From: Ichthyophthirius multifiliis | Lineage: Eukaryota; Ciliophora; Oligohymenophorea; Hymenostomatida | DNA: 29,051 nt | NCBI RefSeq assembly: GCF_000220395.1 | Contig: NW_004085968.1 | Coordinates: 1-29,051 of the forward strand | Reading direction: 5' to 3' | Shown: piece after piece, positions 1 through 12,009 of the stretch | Layout of the letters: every line of letters begins with the position of its first letter | How positions within the stretch are numbered: position 1 is the first letter of the stretch | The notes under the pieces: model-generated | What the model was told of the DNA's origin: nothing | What the model saw: only the letters and a program-made list of their open reading frames with translations | Databases searched by the model: none | Made by a program: the position numbers and the translations under genes

Positions 1-347
1 TTATATTATTTAATTATTAATCATTTAATACAATAATTATTAATTCAATTAATTAATAAATTAATTTTATTTTTTAATTATAAAATAAATATTGATAAAA
101 TATAAATTATAAAGGTATTTTCTTTTAAAATTTCATTTAAAAAATTATAATAATATAAATTTTTTTATATAATATTAATAACTATTTAATATAATTTCCA
201 TTTAATTTATTATATATAATAAATTTTTTAATAATTAATTTACGAAATTATATCTATGTTTTTTAATATACATTTAAATTTATAAATAATTTTTTAATAA
301 AAAAGTTTATATTAATAAATAAAATTAACTAAAATAAATAAGTATTA

Positions 348-383
<36 letters not shown>

Positions 384-420
384 TTAAATTTATTTTATAA
401 ATAAATTATTTTAACTTTTA
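1..420. other. AT-rich spacer at left edge
   Basis: No coding potential is seen on either strand under the ciliate code. The stretch holds only A/T runs and a (TA)n microsatellite at about 346-372. It is presumably the upstream region of the hydrolase gene that starts at 421. Confidence 0.6.
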
Positions 421-2792
421 ATGCATTTATATACACCTATATAAGAAAATGAAATTACAATTTAACAAAAGTTATATCTTAACTAATAATATATTTAAAA
501 ATTCATTTTAAATCTTCCTGAAATATACGACTACCATTTTTTCATTTAAAAATATTACTAATTTCGTGATTAAGAATTACCTGAATATACTTTAAAATTT
601 ATATCTTACGATCCTTTAATTAAAAACTCTTTAGAATGTGAAGAAATATTTGATTAATAAATATAAAAAGGCATAATTTATTAATATTTATAAAAAATAT
701 AACTAAATATAAAAAACAATATCATAAATATATTAAATATATACCAATTTGAATATTCTTTAATTATAGATAATATAATAGATGATGAAAAAGAAGATTA
801 ATTTATATTTAATATAGAAAAACTTAATAAATAAAACATAAAAAACCTAATTAAAACTGAAAAAAAATGTATTTAATTTAAAGAAATTCACGAAAATATA
901 TTCAATTTATCAAATTTATTAAATTAATATATATTTAATGTCCAAAAATAATATAATATTTTCAAAGAATACTTCTTTATAATTGAATAATTAGTTTTAT
1001 GGAAGGAAAATGAGATTTTAGAAAAATTTTAATAAAAATACAAAAAAATGTATAAAAATCTGGAAAAATTACTCCAAGAATATATAGAAAATATTTTCAA
1101 AATAATTTATAAAGAAGAAATAGACATTTTAATTTAAGAAAAAAAAGACTAAACTTGTCAGAAATAAAAAAGGAATATATATAAAGAAAAATAAAAGATT
1201 TAAATTAGTATATTTTTAATCAATTAGGGTTTTATTTATTACCTTTTTTGATAAAAAAATGGGAAAATCAAATAAGATTTCTTATAAATGAAGAGTTTAT
1301 GAAAGAAATATAAAAAGAAATGCATTATAATATATATAATTTAAAAAATAAAGTTTTTATTATTATAAAATAAATTTTTAAAGAATAAAATGATCTTTTT
1401 TATTTTATATAAAAAGAAAATGAAAAAAATGCTATTTTTAATTTAGTCTTTTCTTGTATTTGTTAAAAACAGAAATTTTATGAAAACAAATATCTATAAG
1501 AAAAAGCTAAATTACTATATTAAAAAATATACAAATAAAATAAAAACGAATTTATTTTTTATAAATAAAATACATTTTAAGAAAGTCTTAATATTTTTTA
1601 AGAAACGTTTAAATATAAAGATGAATTAATATTTGAATATATATTCATATACATATATATAATATTCTCAGGTATTTAAACAGATTTTAATTTAAAAATT
1701 GTATATATTGAACCTTTTTATGGAATATCTTATACTTTTCTATTATTTTTTGAGAATATTTTTTAATTTAGAAACATATCTTTTACTTTAGATTGTATCC
1801 TTGAGGAATATTTAATTTATAATTTTGGTAGTAAACACGGTTCTGACTTTTTAAAAGACTTCTAAATAAAATACACTAAACAATAAGATTATTCCCTTTT
1901 AAATGAGTTTCGAAACGTCAATAACGAAAATAAAAAAAAATTTCAAGAAACTTTTCAAAAAATACTTGAAGAGACTAAACTACATTTATCTTATTAACAT
2001 GAAGTTCCCTAATAATTTTATATTCAAAAAATCTCATCAAAAGAAACTTTTAGTAGAAACATAATTATAGTAATCAGTGGATTTCTCTCCGAAGACATAA
2101 ATATGTAACAAAAATGGAAAGATTTAATAAATCTCTACCCTCATTCTGAAATATATAGTCTAGAATGGAAAAGCAATAATTTAAATAACCTTATAGATTG
2201 TACTTTTGAAAAAATAGACTCATTATTGTCCACAGGAATAACTTTTAAAAAAATACTATCTCCTTCTTTAGGAATGCTATCCAATGCAGGAAAAGGTTTA
2301 AAATAACTTTTTAATGAAAATCCTTTTAGTGAAGCATTTAATCAAGCAAATAAAGTAGGAATATATCTAGGAAATCTACTTTCTAGAGGTATTTTATTCC
2401 CAAATTGCACAATTTCCCTAGTAGGATTTTCCTTAGGGACTTAAATAATATCATAGACATTAATATAATACAAAAAGGAGATTTAAAAGTAAAAAAACTC
2501 TTTCAGTTAAATATTTAATGTATGTCTAATTGGAGGAGTGGCGGATATTCGAGATTGTGAATAAGGAATAGAAGTTATATAAAATAAAATTTGGAATATA
2601 TTTTCTAAAAAAGACTTAGCAATATCTTTAGGTTTATAAGTTGCAAAATTTGGGATTATTCCATGTGGAATGAATAATATATAGGGAAATTTATATGAAA
2701 TGGGTAAAATTATTAATTTGGATATGACTGATTTTGTACATGGACATACGGATTTTATGGATCTTATTTTAAAGGATTTTTATTTTTATTGA
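421..2792 (+). CDS. DUF726/TMCO4-like alpha/beta-hydrolase, about 790 aa
   Basis: This is probably a serine hydrolase of the DUF726 (TMCO4) family; the family's substrate is not known to me. The C-terminal third carries the family signature. A strand IIIVISGFLSED (from about 2064) is followed by the nucleophile elbow VGFSLGT, with Ser near 2430, then CLIGGVADIRD (from 2523), KIWNIFSKKDLAI (from 2586) and a terminal GHTDFMD supplying the likely catalytic His. The ATG at 421 is the first Met after an AT-repeat leader, and TGA is at 2790-2792. The N-terminal half is rich in Lys/Gln/Ile and poorly conserved. The reading frame changes once at the A8 run 1139-1146, where one A seems to be missing, giving ...LIQEKK then RLNLSEIKKEY. 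I take this as a homopolymer error. A GT-AG intron at 1050-1138 would also restore the frame but would remove coding-like sequence. Glutamines are TAA/TAG throughout. Confidence 0.85.
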
Positions 2793-2898
2793 TTTTAAAT
2801 AAGAAATGTGAGAAAAAAAAAAAAAAAAATTTTTAATTTTTAATAATATATATATAAAATATATATATATAAATTAAATATTAAACAAACTAATAAAA

Positions 2899-3621
2899 AT
2901 GTAAATTTAAAATTACTTACATATATTAAGAATAGATGCAAATAAATTATAATTTTAACAAAAATACAACAAATCGGAAAAAGTATTTAAAAATTTATTC
3001 CAAATTAATAATTTCGATGTCACAAATATAGAATAATAATCCATTAGTTAAGAAAATTTATAAAAATATTAAAAAGCATTATAAACTATATAAAAAATAT
3101 TCAATTATAAATCAGAAATTTCTTCAAATAATTTATGTTTGATTGCAAATCTTTATTAGAATTTAGGAAAACTAGAAAAAGCATTATATTATTATAAATT
3201 ATCTATAAACGTGAACCCTTAAAATAAAAAATCTTTCCTATATATAGCATAAATATAATATATATAAGAATAATATGAATAAAGTTAATAAATACTTGAT
3301 AAATGTCTAGAAAATATTATGTAGTTTTCTTAATCTTAAATAATATTTATTTATTCATTATAATTAAAAATTGAACTTAAAAATTAAAACTATTTAAAAT
3401 CTTTAGAATATATTGATAAGATAATATAAATTAGAGAAGATGATATTTTTGCTTTGATTTATAAAGCCCATATTAATATTTTAAATAATAGTAGTTTTGA
3501 AGAAAACGAAAGATTTCTTATTTATAATAAATAAAGACTTTTTAGAAAAAGAAACGATTTTACTTTATAAACTTTTGAAGAACTTTTAAATATTATTAAT
3601 TAACATATTAAGCATAATTGA
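2899..3621 (+). CDS. Small TPR-repeat protein, 240 aa
   Basis: An uninterrupted frame runs under the ciliate code from ATG 2899 to TGA 3619-3621. The middle looks like tetratricopeptide repeats: a helix pair ANLYQNLGKLEKALYYYKLS followed by SINVNPQNKKSFLYIAQ and EQYEQSQQILDKCLE. The spacing Tyr/Leu...Gly...Ala-Leu...Tyr, then Asn-Pro, is the classic TPR consensus. About three repeats are readable between residues 55 and 165, with weaker helices on either side. Such proteins are usually adaptors; the partner cannot be told from sequence. No signal peptide or membrane segment is visible. An in-frame TGA lies just upstream (about 2807) and this is the first Met after it. The gene lies 106 bp after the hydrolase on the same strand and is A-rich upstream. 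Confidence 0.8.
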
Positions 3622-3922
3622 ATTTTTTTTTTAAACAAAAAAATATATATATATTTGAAATTTTTTTTTAAAAAAAAAAAAAAAAATATATAATTTAATT
3701 TTTTTTAAAAAAAAAAATAAAAAAAAAAACAATTAAATTAAATTTTACTATTAACAAAAAAAAAAAAAAAACTCATTTTTATATCATTATTTATTTATTT
3801 TTATTTTAAATATTTTTAATTTAAAAAAAAAAAAAAAAATTAATTTTTTTTTTTAAAAAAATAAAAAATAAAAAATATTAATATTTGATATATATATACT
3901 TTGTAAAAAAATAAAATAAAGA
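3622..3922. other. Spacer with long A and T homopolymers
   Basis: Alternating poly-A and poly-T runs and short TA tracts make up this interval. I see no gene in it. It separates the TPR gene from the long Asn/Gln-rich gene, and the A/T runs could form hairpins. Confidence 0.5.
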
Positions 3923-6900
3923 ATGTAAAGTAATAATGATTACCAAAAATCATTAAAATACCTTTAAATATAAAAAAATTATACAAAATCATCTTAAATA
4001 ACAAAAGATGAAAGAATAAAAAACATAAAAAATACACTTTAAAGTATTCCAACAAAAAAAGTTAACCAATAAAACTAAAACTAAAACTAAAACTAAAACT
4101 AAAACAAAGATTAACTAAGTAATATTTTTGAAAATAACTAAAATATAATTTTAGAACTTGAAAATATAAATAATAAAAATTACATAATAAATGCTTAGTA
4201 GGAAGATTTAAATATAAATAGGAAATTTTCTAAAAATCATTCATAAAAAAGGTTATTTTTTATAAATAAAAAAAAAATTAATTTTTTATTAAAAAAGGTA
4301 TATATCACCCACATAATCAATTGTAAATTAATCATTTAAAAAAGAAAATATTAAAACTTAATAAGTTAAATTAAAAATATTCTAAATAGATGCTGCAAAA
4401 TTAATAATGAACAGGTTAATAAGATTATTTTACAAAGATTTTCATAAAATATACTAGTATAGAAAATAAAAATAAAATATAAATTATTAATAAATAAATA
4501 ACAATTTTGAAAAATATTAAATAAATTCAAATCATACAATTTATGTAAATAGTTTAGAAACTTCTCCTCAATAAAATTCAATTGTAAAAAACTCGAGCTT
4601 TTCTTTCAAAAATTCAAATACATAAAATAAAAGTAGTTTATATAAAAACAATAATATAATGCCAAGAAATAATAGTATAGAATTTTTATTACACGATAAA
4701 GAAAATAATTTAAATAGTGAAAATTCAAAATTATAAAATATTTAAAAAAGTATAATAATGGAAAATTATTAGATTAACAATTAATAAAAATAAAAATAAA
4801 AATAATAATAATAATAGTAATAATAATAATAGTAATAATAATAATAGTTATTAAAAATAAATAAACAATATGAAATCTTTTTTAAGTACAAAAGAATTTT
4901 TAAATAAAAAATAACTTTCTGGCTCTTAACATGTTAATTATAACAATATAAAAAATTAATTTAATCCTTTTTGTTCACATGCTGTTTATCTATATAAAAA
5001 CTAAGAAAATAATTTTTTTAATAATAGTGGTGCTAAAAATAATTTATTAACAGAACAAAATGAAATTTAATATTAAAATTGTAATATTAGTTTATTTCAA
5101 TAATAAATTAAAAACTCAAAATTTTATTAAAAAACAATTGACGAAGGATCTAAAATGAATAGATTTAAACAAGAATTTTAGTAACTTATTTAAAATTAAT
5201 TTAAAAGTACAGAAAAAATAGACAATATTTTAAACACTTAATAAAATAGTAATATCTTAAATTTAGATATCTAATAATAATTTTAAAATATTAATAATTC
5301 TACTGATAATATTATTAATAACTAATAGTCTCCTTAAAATTTAAACACGGAAAGGAATTTCACAAACAATTAAAGTAAAATCTTATAAAATAACAGTTTT
5401 AATGAATATTATGTAAATGGGGAAATTTAAAATAATTTTAATTATGAATTAATAAGTGATGAATAACTTTGTATGAAACCTTAAAAAGAAAAAGACAATC
5501 TTAATTTTTAAAATTATGATAATGATAATAATTAAGAAAGTTTTATTTATTTTGATGAAGAAATTGCTAATAAACAAAATAATTTTTAAATATATAATAT
5601 TAATGAATTTTAAGTAATATTTTTTCTTCTTTTTTTTAATTTTTTTATTTAACAAAATAAAAAATAAGAATTATGAATAAATATTTGATAAAACTGTAAA
5701 TTCTTTCGATATTAACCTCAGTATGAGAGAAAGTTAACATAATATAAAAAACTAAAAAAACAATATTAATAAAAACAATAATAAGCTCATAAAAATTAAT
5801 TACAAGAAATTATAAATGAAAATAATAATTTTGATATTAAATAACATATATAATATAATTCTACCAATAATAATATTGCCGAAAAATCTACAAATAGCGA
5901 ATATATAAATAAACTAAGTAATTTACACGAATTAAGTTTTGAAATAAAAAATATACAAGAAGATATTACATAAAAACATTAAATTGGAATTTTTAATTAA
6001 AATCAATAAGAAGATATCAGTTTTATTGAAAGAAACTACAATATAAGTATTTTTAATAGTTTACATGATAAAAACAACACAAATAGTGTTTTTCACTCAT
6101 AAACGGAAGAATTTTATTAACCTTTTTGTTTATAAAACAATTATTAAATTAATTTAAAAAATGAATTAAGTTTTGACCAAAACTTTAATTAAGAAAAAAA
6201 ATTTATTCAAAAAGAAGAGGAAGAAGAAGAAGATGATGAAGAACAAGAAATACACTACAGTTTTAATAATTTAGAAAAGTAAAAAAACAGTTTTATTGTT
6301 AAAAACAAAGAAGACGAAGAATTCTATATTAAGACTCTATAATTCTGTATGAAAATGAAAAATGCCTTTTATTTAATTACCCAAAGACACCTAAGAGAAT
6401 CTTATTTTTAAATTTTTTTTAATTGTTAATTATATAATTATTATACATAATAAAATAATAATTAAGAAGAAGTAAAAGAAAATAATATATAAACATATAA
6501 CTGTAATTAATTCAGTACAATAATAGAATAGTAAGATGAAACTTCTATCGATATAAACCCTCATTAATATTCAGTTAATAAAAGTAAACTTATAGACAGT
6601 AGATGTTATATGGAATCTAAAAGAATAGAAAATAGTTATAAATACAATTCTTAATTATCATAGAATAATAATAATAATAATGGGGGTGGATTTATGGTTT
6701 TTTAGTAAGGAAATAATAATTTTTTAAATAAATCGTTTTTTGATTCTTTTTAGTAATATTCTTAAAATGTTGATGTTGTTTCAGAATTAGATGCTAGTGC
6801 TGAGATTAAATATATGTGGGCTTTTAATATTTTAATAGCAAAATTATAAAAAATCCTTTTAAGAGTCTATTTTAGGAAATTGATTGTTAAAGCTTTTTAA

Positions 6901-8602
6901 ACTAAGAAAATTAAATATATAATTTTAAAGAAAAATTAAAAAGAAAAAGAGATTTTAATTAAATAATTTTAGGTTTTTAAGAAAAATATATTTTAAAATA
7001 ATAATTGTTTATTTAGAAAAAATGAAATCTTTTTTAATAAAATCTCATCCTTTTAACGGTTCTTTGAATTAAAATTAACTTTTAAAGTTTTTAAATAATA
7101 ATACTTTATTTAGATTGGATATTTAAAGTTGAATTAAATATTTTTGAAAATTGCTTTTAAGAAAATTTAATAAAAAAAATAAAAAAAAATTGCCATTTTT
7201 GATGAATATATACACTAGTTAAAGAATATTCTTTTAAATATTTACAAAAATAAAATTAAGGAATATTTTAAAAATATTGAATTTTACTCTTTGAAGTAAT
7301 ATAATAAATATTAATGTGTAATAAATGCTTTATTAAAAGTACTTTTAATTTAAAAAGATTATTAAATTTTTAGTTTTAAAAGAATATAAATGTATGTTTA
7401 ATAAAGTAAATTAAAAGAATAAACATTAAAAAATTTAATAAAGAAATAATCATTAAAAAATAATAAATATTGGTTTAACTTTTACTATTATTAAATAAAA
7501 AAAATTAATGTGATTAACAAATAAAAAGTTTAAGGAATTAAATATTTCATATAAATAATAAAAAAAATATAAGAAATTAAACTAATAAATAGTTTTTTTA
7601 AATTAAAATAAAGCCTTATATAAAAATAATAAATACCAAGCTAAAATAGTTCATAAAAATTAGAAAAATAACGGCCAAAAACAAGCTTTACGTTTTTTTT
7701 TATTTATATAACAATATAAATATTTTAAAAAAAGACTTTTTAAATAGAAACATTATAAAGATAAAGAATTTTTATTAAAAAAAATACCTGAATATATAAA
7801 AAATCATTAAAAATAAATGATTTAGTAAGGTTTTTATAAAATAGTATTATAAGCAAAACAAAACAAATTTTATTTTAAAAAAATGCTTTCAAATTCTTAA
7901 ATAATAAATAAATAAAAATGGCAATAATTAAAAAATCTAAAGAATATTTTAAAATCGAACATAAAATTACAATTAAATACAGTTTTCTAAATAATAAAAC
8001 AATACATATATTACCAATAAAAATTTAAAAGTAAATCTTATTTTATTTTTTCCTTTAAAAAAAAATATATTTTATTTTCTACCAGAACAAAATCAAATAT
8101 TACATTTCGAAATCAATCATAATAAATTAAAATACAAACATTTTATATAGATTTTAGAAAAAACATTTATTAAAAAAACTTATATGAGTTCTTTTATTAA
8201 ATACTTAATTACTAAAAGGTTACTTTAAATTAAAAAAATAATATCAATAACGTTAACAAGTAATATCATTAATAAACATAAAAAAAAACTTAAAAGAATA
8301 TTAATAATAATAATGATAATAATAGAAATAACTAAAATAATAATAATAATAATAATAATATAGTAAATACATCCTAATAATATTAAAATAATAGTCAAGT
8401 AATTTAAAGTTTGATAAAAATAAATAGTGAAGAATAATAATAACAAAAAAATAAAATAGAAAGCCAAAAAAATAAAAACTAAAAAAACATTTATAATAAT
8501 ACAAATTAATCAACTTCTTCAGCATAATAATTTAATAAATGTCTTAAAATAATGTAATAATCTTAGAAAATTAAAGATTTTTAAAGCGACAGTAAAAAAA
8601 AA

Positions 8603-8655
<53 letters not shown>

Positions 8656-8831
8656 GAAGTGTATTATTTAAATTTTTAATAAAAATGCATAAATTGTCAA
8701 TGATATTTTATTAAAAAATAGCGATTTTAGTAATAGTGATTCTTTTAATAATAATAAGTTAAACATTTTCATTAAAAAGTAATTCAGGATAATTTAATTC
8801 GATAAATTTATTAAATAATTAATTATATTGA
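3923..8831 (+). CDS. Giant Asn/Gln-rich protein with basic helical core, about 1,500-1,570 aa
   Basis: I do not recognise this protein. The coding sequence runs from ATG 3923 to a likely TGA at 8829-8831. Exon 1 (3923-4251) has an (NQ)n array. Intron 1 is 4252-4297 (46 nt, phase kept, joining SQK to RYISPTQS). The frame then runs to the (AAT)n repeat at about 4800-4848, where it moves by one base: either a repeat-length slip or an intron such as 4750-4894. It continues to 5613. An intron at 5614-5721 (108 nt) skips in-frame TGAs and resumes as YERKLTQYKKLKKQ. Another one-base change is explained by intron 7692-7734 (43 nt) or by a slip in the T9 run, and a further change lies near 8746-8780. 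Domains seen: Asn/Gln/Ser-rich N half, acidic run (6211-6250), then a Lys/Phe/Leu/Ile-rich helical stretch from about 6790 to 7650 with units such as LQKILLRVYFRKLIVKAF, then poly-Asn. The helical units faintly recall Sfi1-type centrin-binding repeats; this is a guess. Confidence 0.7.
4073..4104 (+). repeat. (AACTAA)n coding hexamer repeat
   Basis: Five tandem hexamers lie in the first exon of the long Asn/Gln-rich gene. In that frame each unit reads AAC TAA, so the array encodes alternating Asn-Gln. The frame is open on both sides (SIPTKKVNQQ before, NKDQLSNIFENN after), which supports a coding rather than telomeric origin. Confidence 0.75.
5614..5721 (+). other. Intron (108 nt) in the giant gene
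   Basis: Begins GTAATATTTT and ends TTAACCTCAG. It holds two in-frame TGA codons and its removal keeps the reading frame, giving INEFQ joined to YERKLTQYKK. A poly-T stretch lies inside. This is one of the better-supported introns in the gene. Confidence 0.7.
8294..8361 (+). repeat. (AAT)n microsatellite, interrupted
   Basis: Two AAT tracts separated by short interruptions lie in the 3' part of the giant gene. In the frame used there they encode poly-Asn. Confidence 0.7.
8602..8651 (+). repeat. (AAT)16 microsatellite
   Basis: An uninterrupted AAT tract directly follows SDSKKK in the giant gene and encodes about 16 Asn in that frame. Its length makes it a likely place for assembly slippage. 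Confidence 0.75.
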
Positions 8832-8970
8832 AATTAATAAAAAAATTTATATTATATTACGTTATGTTATTTATTTTTCTAATAAATTTAAATAAATATT
8901 TTTTTTGTTTTGTTTTTTTAAATAAAACAAAAATAATAATAATTTTTTTTTTAAAAAAATAAAAATAAAA

Positions 8971-10417
8971 ATGTTTCAAAAATAAAATTAAGATATTAAA
9001 CAATCAAAATATTTAACAGTTTAATAAAATGATTAACTTTTAATTGTTGACGATTTATTAAATGTGAATAAAATAAAAAAAAAACATAATAAAAAAAAAT
9101 ATAAATAAAGAGCTAAAATGAATGGAGAAACGTACATGAAATAATAAAATTGTCTCTAAAAGCATTAACAGGAGTTGTATAATAGCAAGAAGGTTCTATA
9201 AAAGAACTTAAAAAATAATTAAATCAATAAGAAAATCAATAAATAGCCAATATTAATGAAATAAATAAAAATATAATATAATATTCTTCAGGAATAGAAG
9301 GCAAAGTGACTTATGATGATTTAAAATTAATGTTAAAAGATTATGTATAGAAAAGTGAATTAGAATAGTACTTATCTAAAAAAATGGAAATGGAGAATTT
9401 AATAGAAATTCTAGAAACAAAGGCAAATAAATCACAAACAGAAAATTAATTAAAGAAAAAAGTAAACAAAAATGAATTAGAAAATCTTTTTATAAAAAAA
9501 GATGAATATTAAAAATAAATAGAAGAAATAAAAAATTTATAAAAAAATTAAAAAAGTAATAATTAATTTGATGAATAAATATTTCAAGATTTTAGTGAAA
9601 AATAAAATATTTTCATTTAAAATTTATAATAAAATATTCTCAAAAACAATTAAAATATAGATATATTAAAAAATGAAGTTTGTAAAGTAAATATATAAAT
9701 ATATAAATATATATATTTATATAATTATAAATATTTATACATATAATTTTTTTTTTAATATCAGAATAATAATTTAGTCAAAAACATTTAAGATTAATTT
9801 ATTTAAAATATGTCTTAAAATAAAAATCAATTCAAATTAATTAATGATGATTAAAATACATAAATTGAAAAGTTTTATTTATAATTTAATTAAATTTAGA
9901 AATAATTGGATGATCTTAAAATTAGTAAGGTAGATTAAGAAGAAAATTAATAATTTTAATAATAAATTATATAAATTCTTGATCAAAAAGTAGATCTAGA
10001 AGAAGTTTAATAAGTTTTAAATATTTCATAAGGAGATATATCAGGTAGATTTATAGAATTAAAAGAAGAACTTAAATTAAAATTAAAAACATCAGAATGC
10101 GATATATTAAATATAGTTTCTAAAAAAGCTAATTTGACAGATATAGGAGAACTTTTAAAAAATAAACCTGATTTAAATATTTTAAAAAATTTTAAAAAAC
10201 AAATTTTAAAAGAGCTTGATTTATTAATGAATATTGTACAAAATTTATTTAAAAACATATCAGAAAAATAAAATATAAATTAATATAATGAAGATAAGCA
10301 AGAAATTATTAAATCTATAGAAGAAATAAATAAATAATTATAATAAAAAATAAACATAAAAGAGGTATGCAAAATAATAGATACTAAAGCTAGTAAAAAA
10401 ATATGCATAAAGAAACT

Positions 10418-10456
<39 letters not shown>

Positions 10457-11093
10457 TAATATATTATATATTTATATATTTATATATTTTTTTATATTAT
10501 TTCTTTTTATATAAGTTTTTTATTTATATAGATATAGATGAAATGAATAAAGCATTAACTGAAATATATAAAGAATTGGATTTTAAGTGCTCTCTAGAAA
10601 ATTTCAATATTATTTAAAATGAATAAAATAATGTTTTAGAAAATCTTTGTACAGAAAATATAATAGGAAGATGGGCTTGGAAAAGTCAAAATTTGAAAAA
10701 TAATAATTTAGTACCTTGGGAAATATAAATAGCTAATTGTCTTCCTGAAAATTTTATTTGGGAAAAAGATCAATTATTTATTTTATGTGTAGCTCCTGGA
10801 TTGCATAGAATTTCTGGTGGATTTTTTTCTACAAAAAAACCTTTTATTTAACTTTTTGTAAATGGAGAAAAAATTTATTCTAACGAATAAATGGTTATTT
10901 AAGTAAAAAATAATGATGTTTAAAGATAAAATTGTAATTTAGCAGGTATTATAAATTATATAAGTAAATTTTAATTTTTCTATAAGTTTGTAATATAAAT
11001 GAATATGTCATTTTACCAGAAAGAGCAAGAGTATCAGTTATTTATGATGGTGACTTTAGTGCTGAAGGATTTATTGAAATAAAAAGGCTATGA
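8971..11093 (+). CDS. Coiled-coil protein with conserved C-terminal beta-type domain, 605 aa
   Basis: Exons are 8971-9063, 9111-9686, 9765-10392, 10532-10945 and 10987-11093, summing to 606 codons exactly. Introns are 47, 78, 139 and 41 nt, all GT...AG. The N-terminus has NEWRNVHEIIKLSLKALTG (about residues 34-52). A long coiled coil follows, with repeated K-N/D-L-E units such as LETKANKSQTENQLKKKVNK and KASKK/DTKAN, to about residue 430. The last 150 residues form a distinct, better conserved domain with landmarks GRWAWKS, VPWEIQIANCLPENFIWEKD, APGLHRISGGFFSTKKP, LFVNGEK, then LPERARVSVIYDGDFSAEGF and a terminal KRL. Its spacing of Gly, aromatic and Asn-Gly resembles a C1q/TNF-like jelly roll, but I cannot name the family with certainty. 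I infer a structural ciliary or centriolar role from the coiled coil; this is not shown by the sequence. The third intron could end at 10531 (used, giving ANIDEMNKAL) or at 10537. Confidence 0.85.
9687..9764 (+). other. Intron (78 nt) in coiled-coil gene
   Basis: GTAAATATAT...TTAATATCAG. It is almost pure A/T with a late poly-T tract and separates NEVCK from NNNLVKNIQDQF. Its length is a multiple of three, but its content is unlike the flanking exons. Confidence 0.75.
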
Positions 11094-11129
11094 TTTATTT
11101 TAATATAATATAAAAATTATATATATTTA

Positions 11130-11168
<39 letters not shown>

Positions 11169-11411
11169 TTATATTATATTTTTTATATAATATTTTTTTA
11201 TTCAAGTATTTTTTATTTATAATTTTTTTTTTTTATATATAATTTTTTTTTTTTTTAAAGAATTCTAATATCTGTATTTACAAAAAATGAATTTCATTAT
11301 TAAATTATATCAAAAAACAACCTAATATTAAATTTGTTTTTAAAATAAATATATATTAATAAATAATTACTATTTTTTTAAATAAATATAAATTTTATTA
11401 ATTTTTATTAT
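11094..11411. other. Convergent spacer with (TA)n
   Basis: This is the 3' region between the plus-strand coiled-coil gene and the minus-strand small membrane protein gene. It contains a TA microsatellite at about 11135-11164 and T-runs at 11227-11258. No gene is seen. Confidence 0.5.
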
Positions 11412-12009
11412 TCATTATTAACTTTTTTCTTCAATTTTTTTATTATTTATATGTTCTTAATTTGTCATTTCATCATTTATTATAACTTTATCTTTAATAA
11501 AATTAGAATTAACAAATTATTCTTTATAATTATTAATTATATTATCCGCAAATTAATTTGATTTATATTCCACTTCTATCATTCCACAAAAATGAGTGAT
11601 ATTAAATAAAATTAAAGAATATCCAAGTTTAGTATACCATTTATAATTCTAAAAATTTCTAAACAAAGTTGTTGAACATGTAATGACAAGTAAAGAAACT
11701 GCAATCGTTTTATAATTTTATATTTTATATTAGTGCTTTAATGTATTAAATTCATTTATTTCTTATTTATTCATATAAATTTTTAAATAATATAAAACAT
11801 CAAATTTAGCTCTTTTTGATAAAGGTTTTCCTTTTTTTATTTTTAAGGTTTTTTTTTATTTTTTTTTAATATTACCTTCTTATAATTTTTATTATGATAA
11901 TTATAATTTCTTTTTAAAATATTTCTCTTTTAATATTTTTTTTCATCAATTTTGTCATAATATTTGGTTTTTCTCTTATATTTTCTCTTAATTTATAATA
12001 AAATTCCAT
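11412..12009 (-). CDS. Small membrane protein with two helices, about 199 aa
   Basis: I do not recognise this protein. Reading down from ATG (12009-12007) gives a charged N-terminus (MEFYYKLRENIREKPNIM). The C-terminal half is clearly coding: KTIAVSLLVITCSTTLF is one hydrophobic helix, then NYKWYTKLGYSLILFNITHF a second, followed by CGMIEVEYKSNQFADNIINN and a Lys/Glu-rich tail to TGA at 11414-11412. The two halves are one base out of frame. The best place for the shift is the T8 run at 11936-11943, where one base seems extra; T9 runs at 11849-11857 and 11859-11867 are alternatives. I read this as a homopolymer error rather than a broken gene, because the codon pattern stays coding-like on both sides. 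Location would be a membrane with both ends on the same side. Confidence 0.6.

Noticed and set aside
345-372. CRISPR-like or other structured repeat
   Set aside because: It is a simple TA microsatellite with no spacers; similar tracts occur throughout the spacers and introns.
1050-1138. An 89-nt intron in the hydrolase gene
   Set aside because: It has GT...AG ends and would fix the frame, but the interval has the G/C level and Glu/Lys periodicity of coding sequence. A missing A in the A8 run is simpler.
4073-4104. Interstitial telomere-like array
   Set aside because: The unit is AACTAA, not CCCCAA/GGGGTT, and it is in phase with an open coding frame as Asn-Gln.
4366-5655. Minus-strand short open frames
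   Set aside because: They are hydrophobic antisense shadows of the Asn/Gln-rich giant gene; AAT and TAA codons read backwards give Ile, Leu and Tyr.
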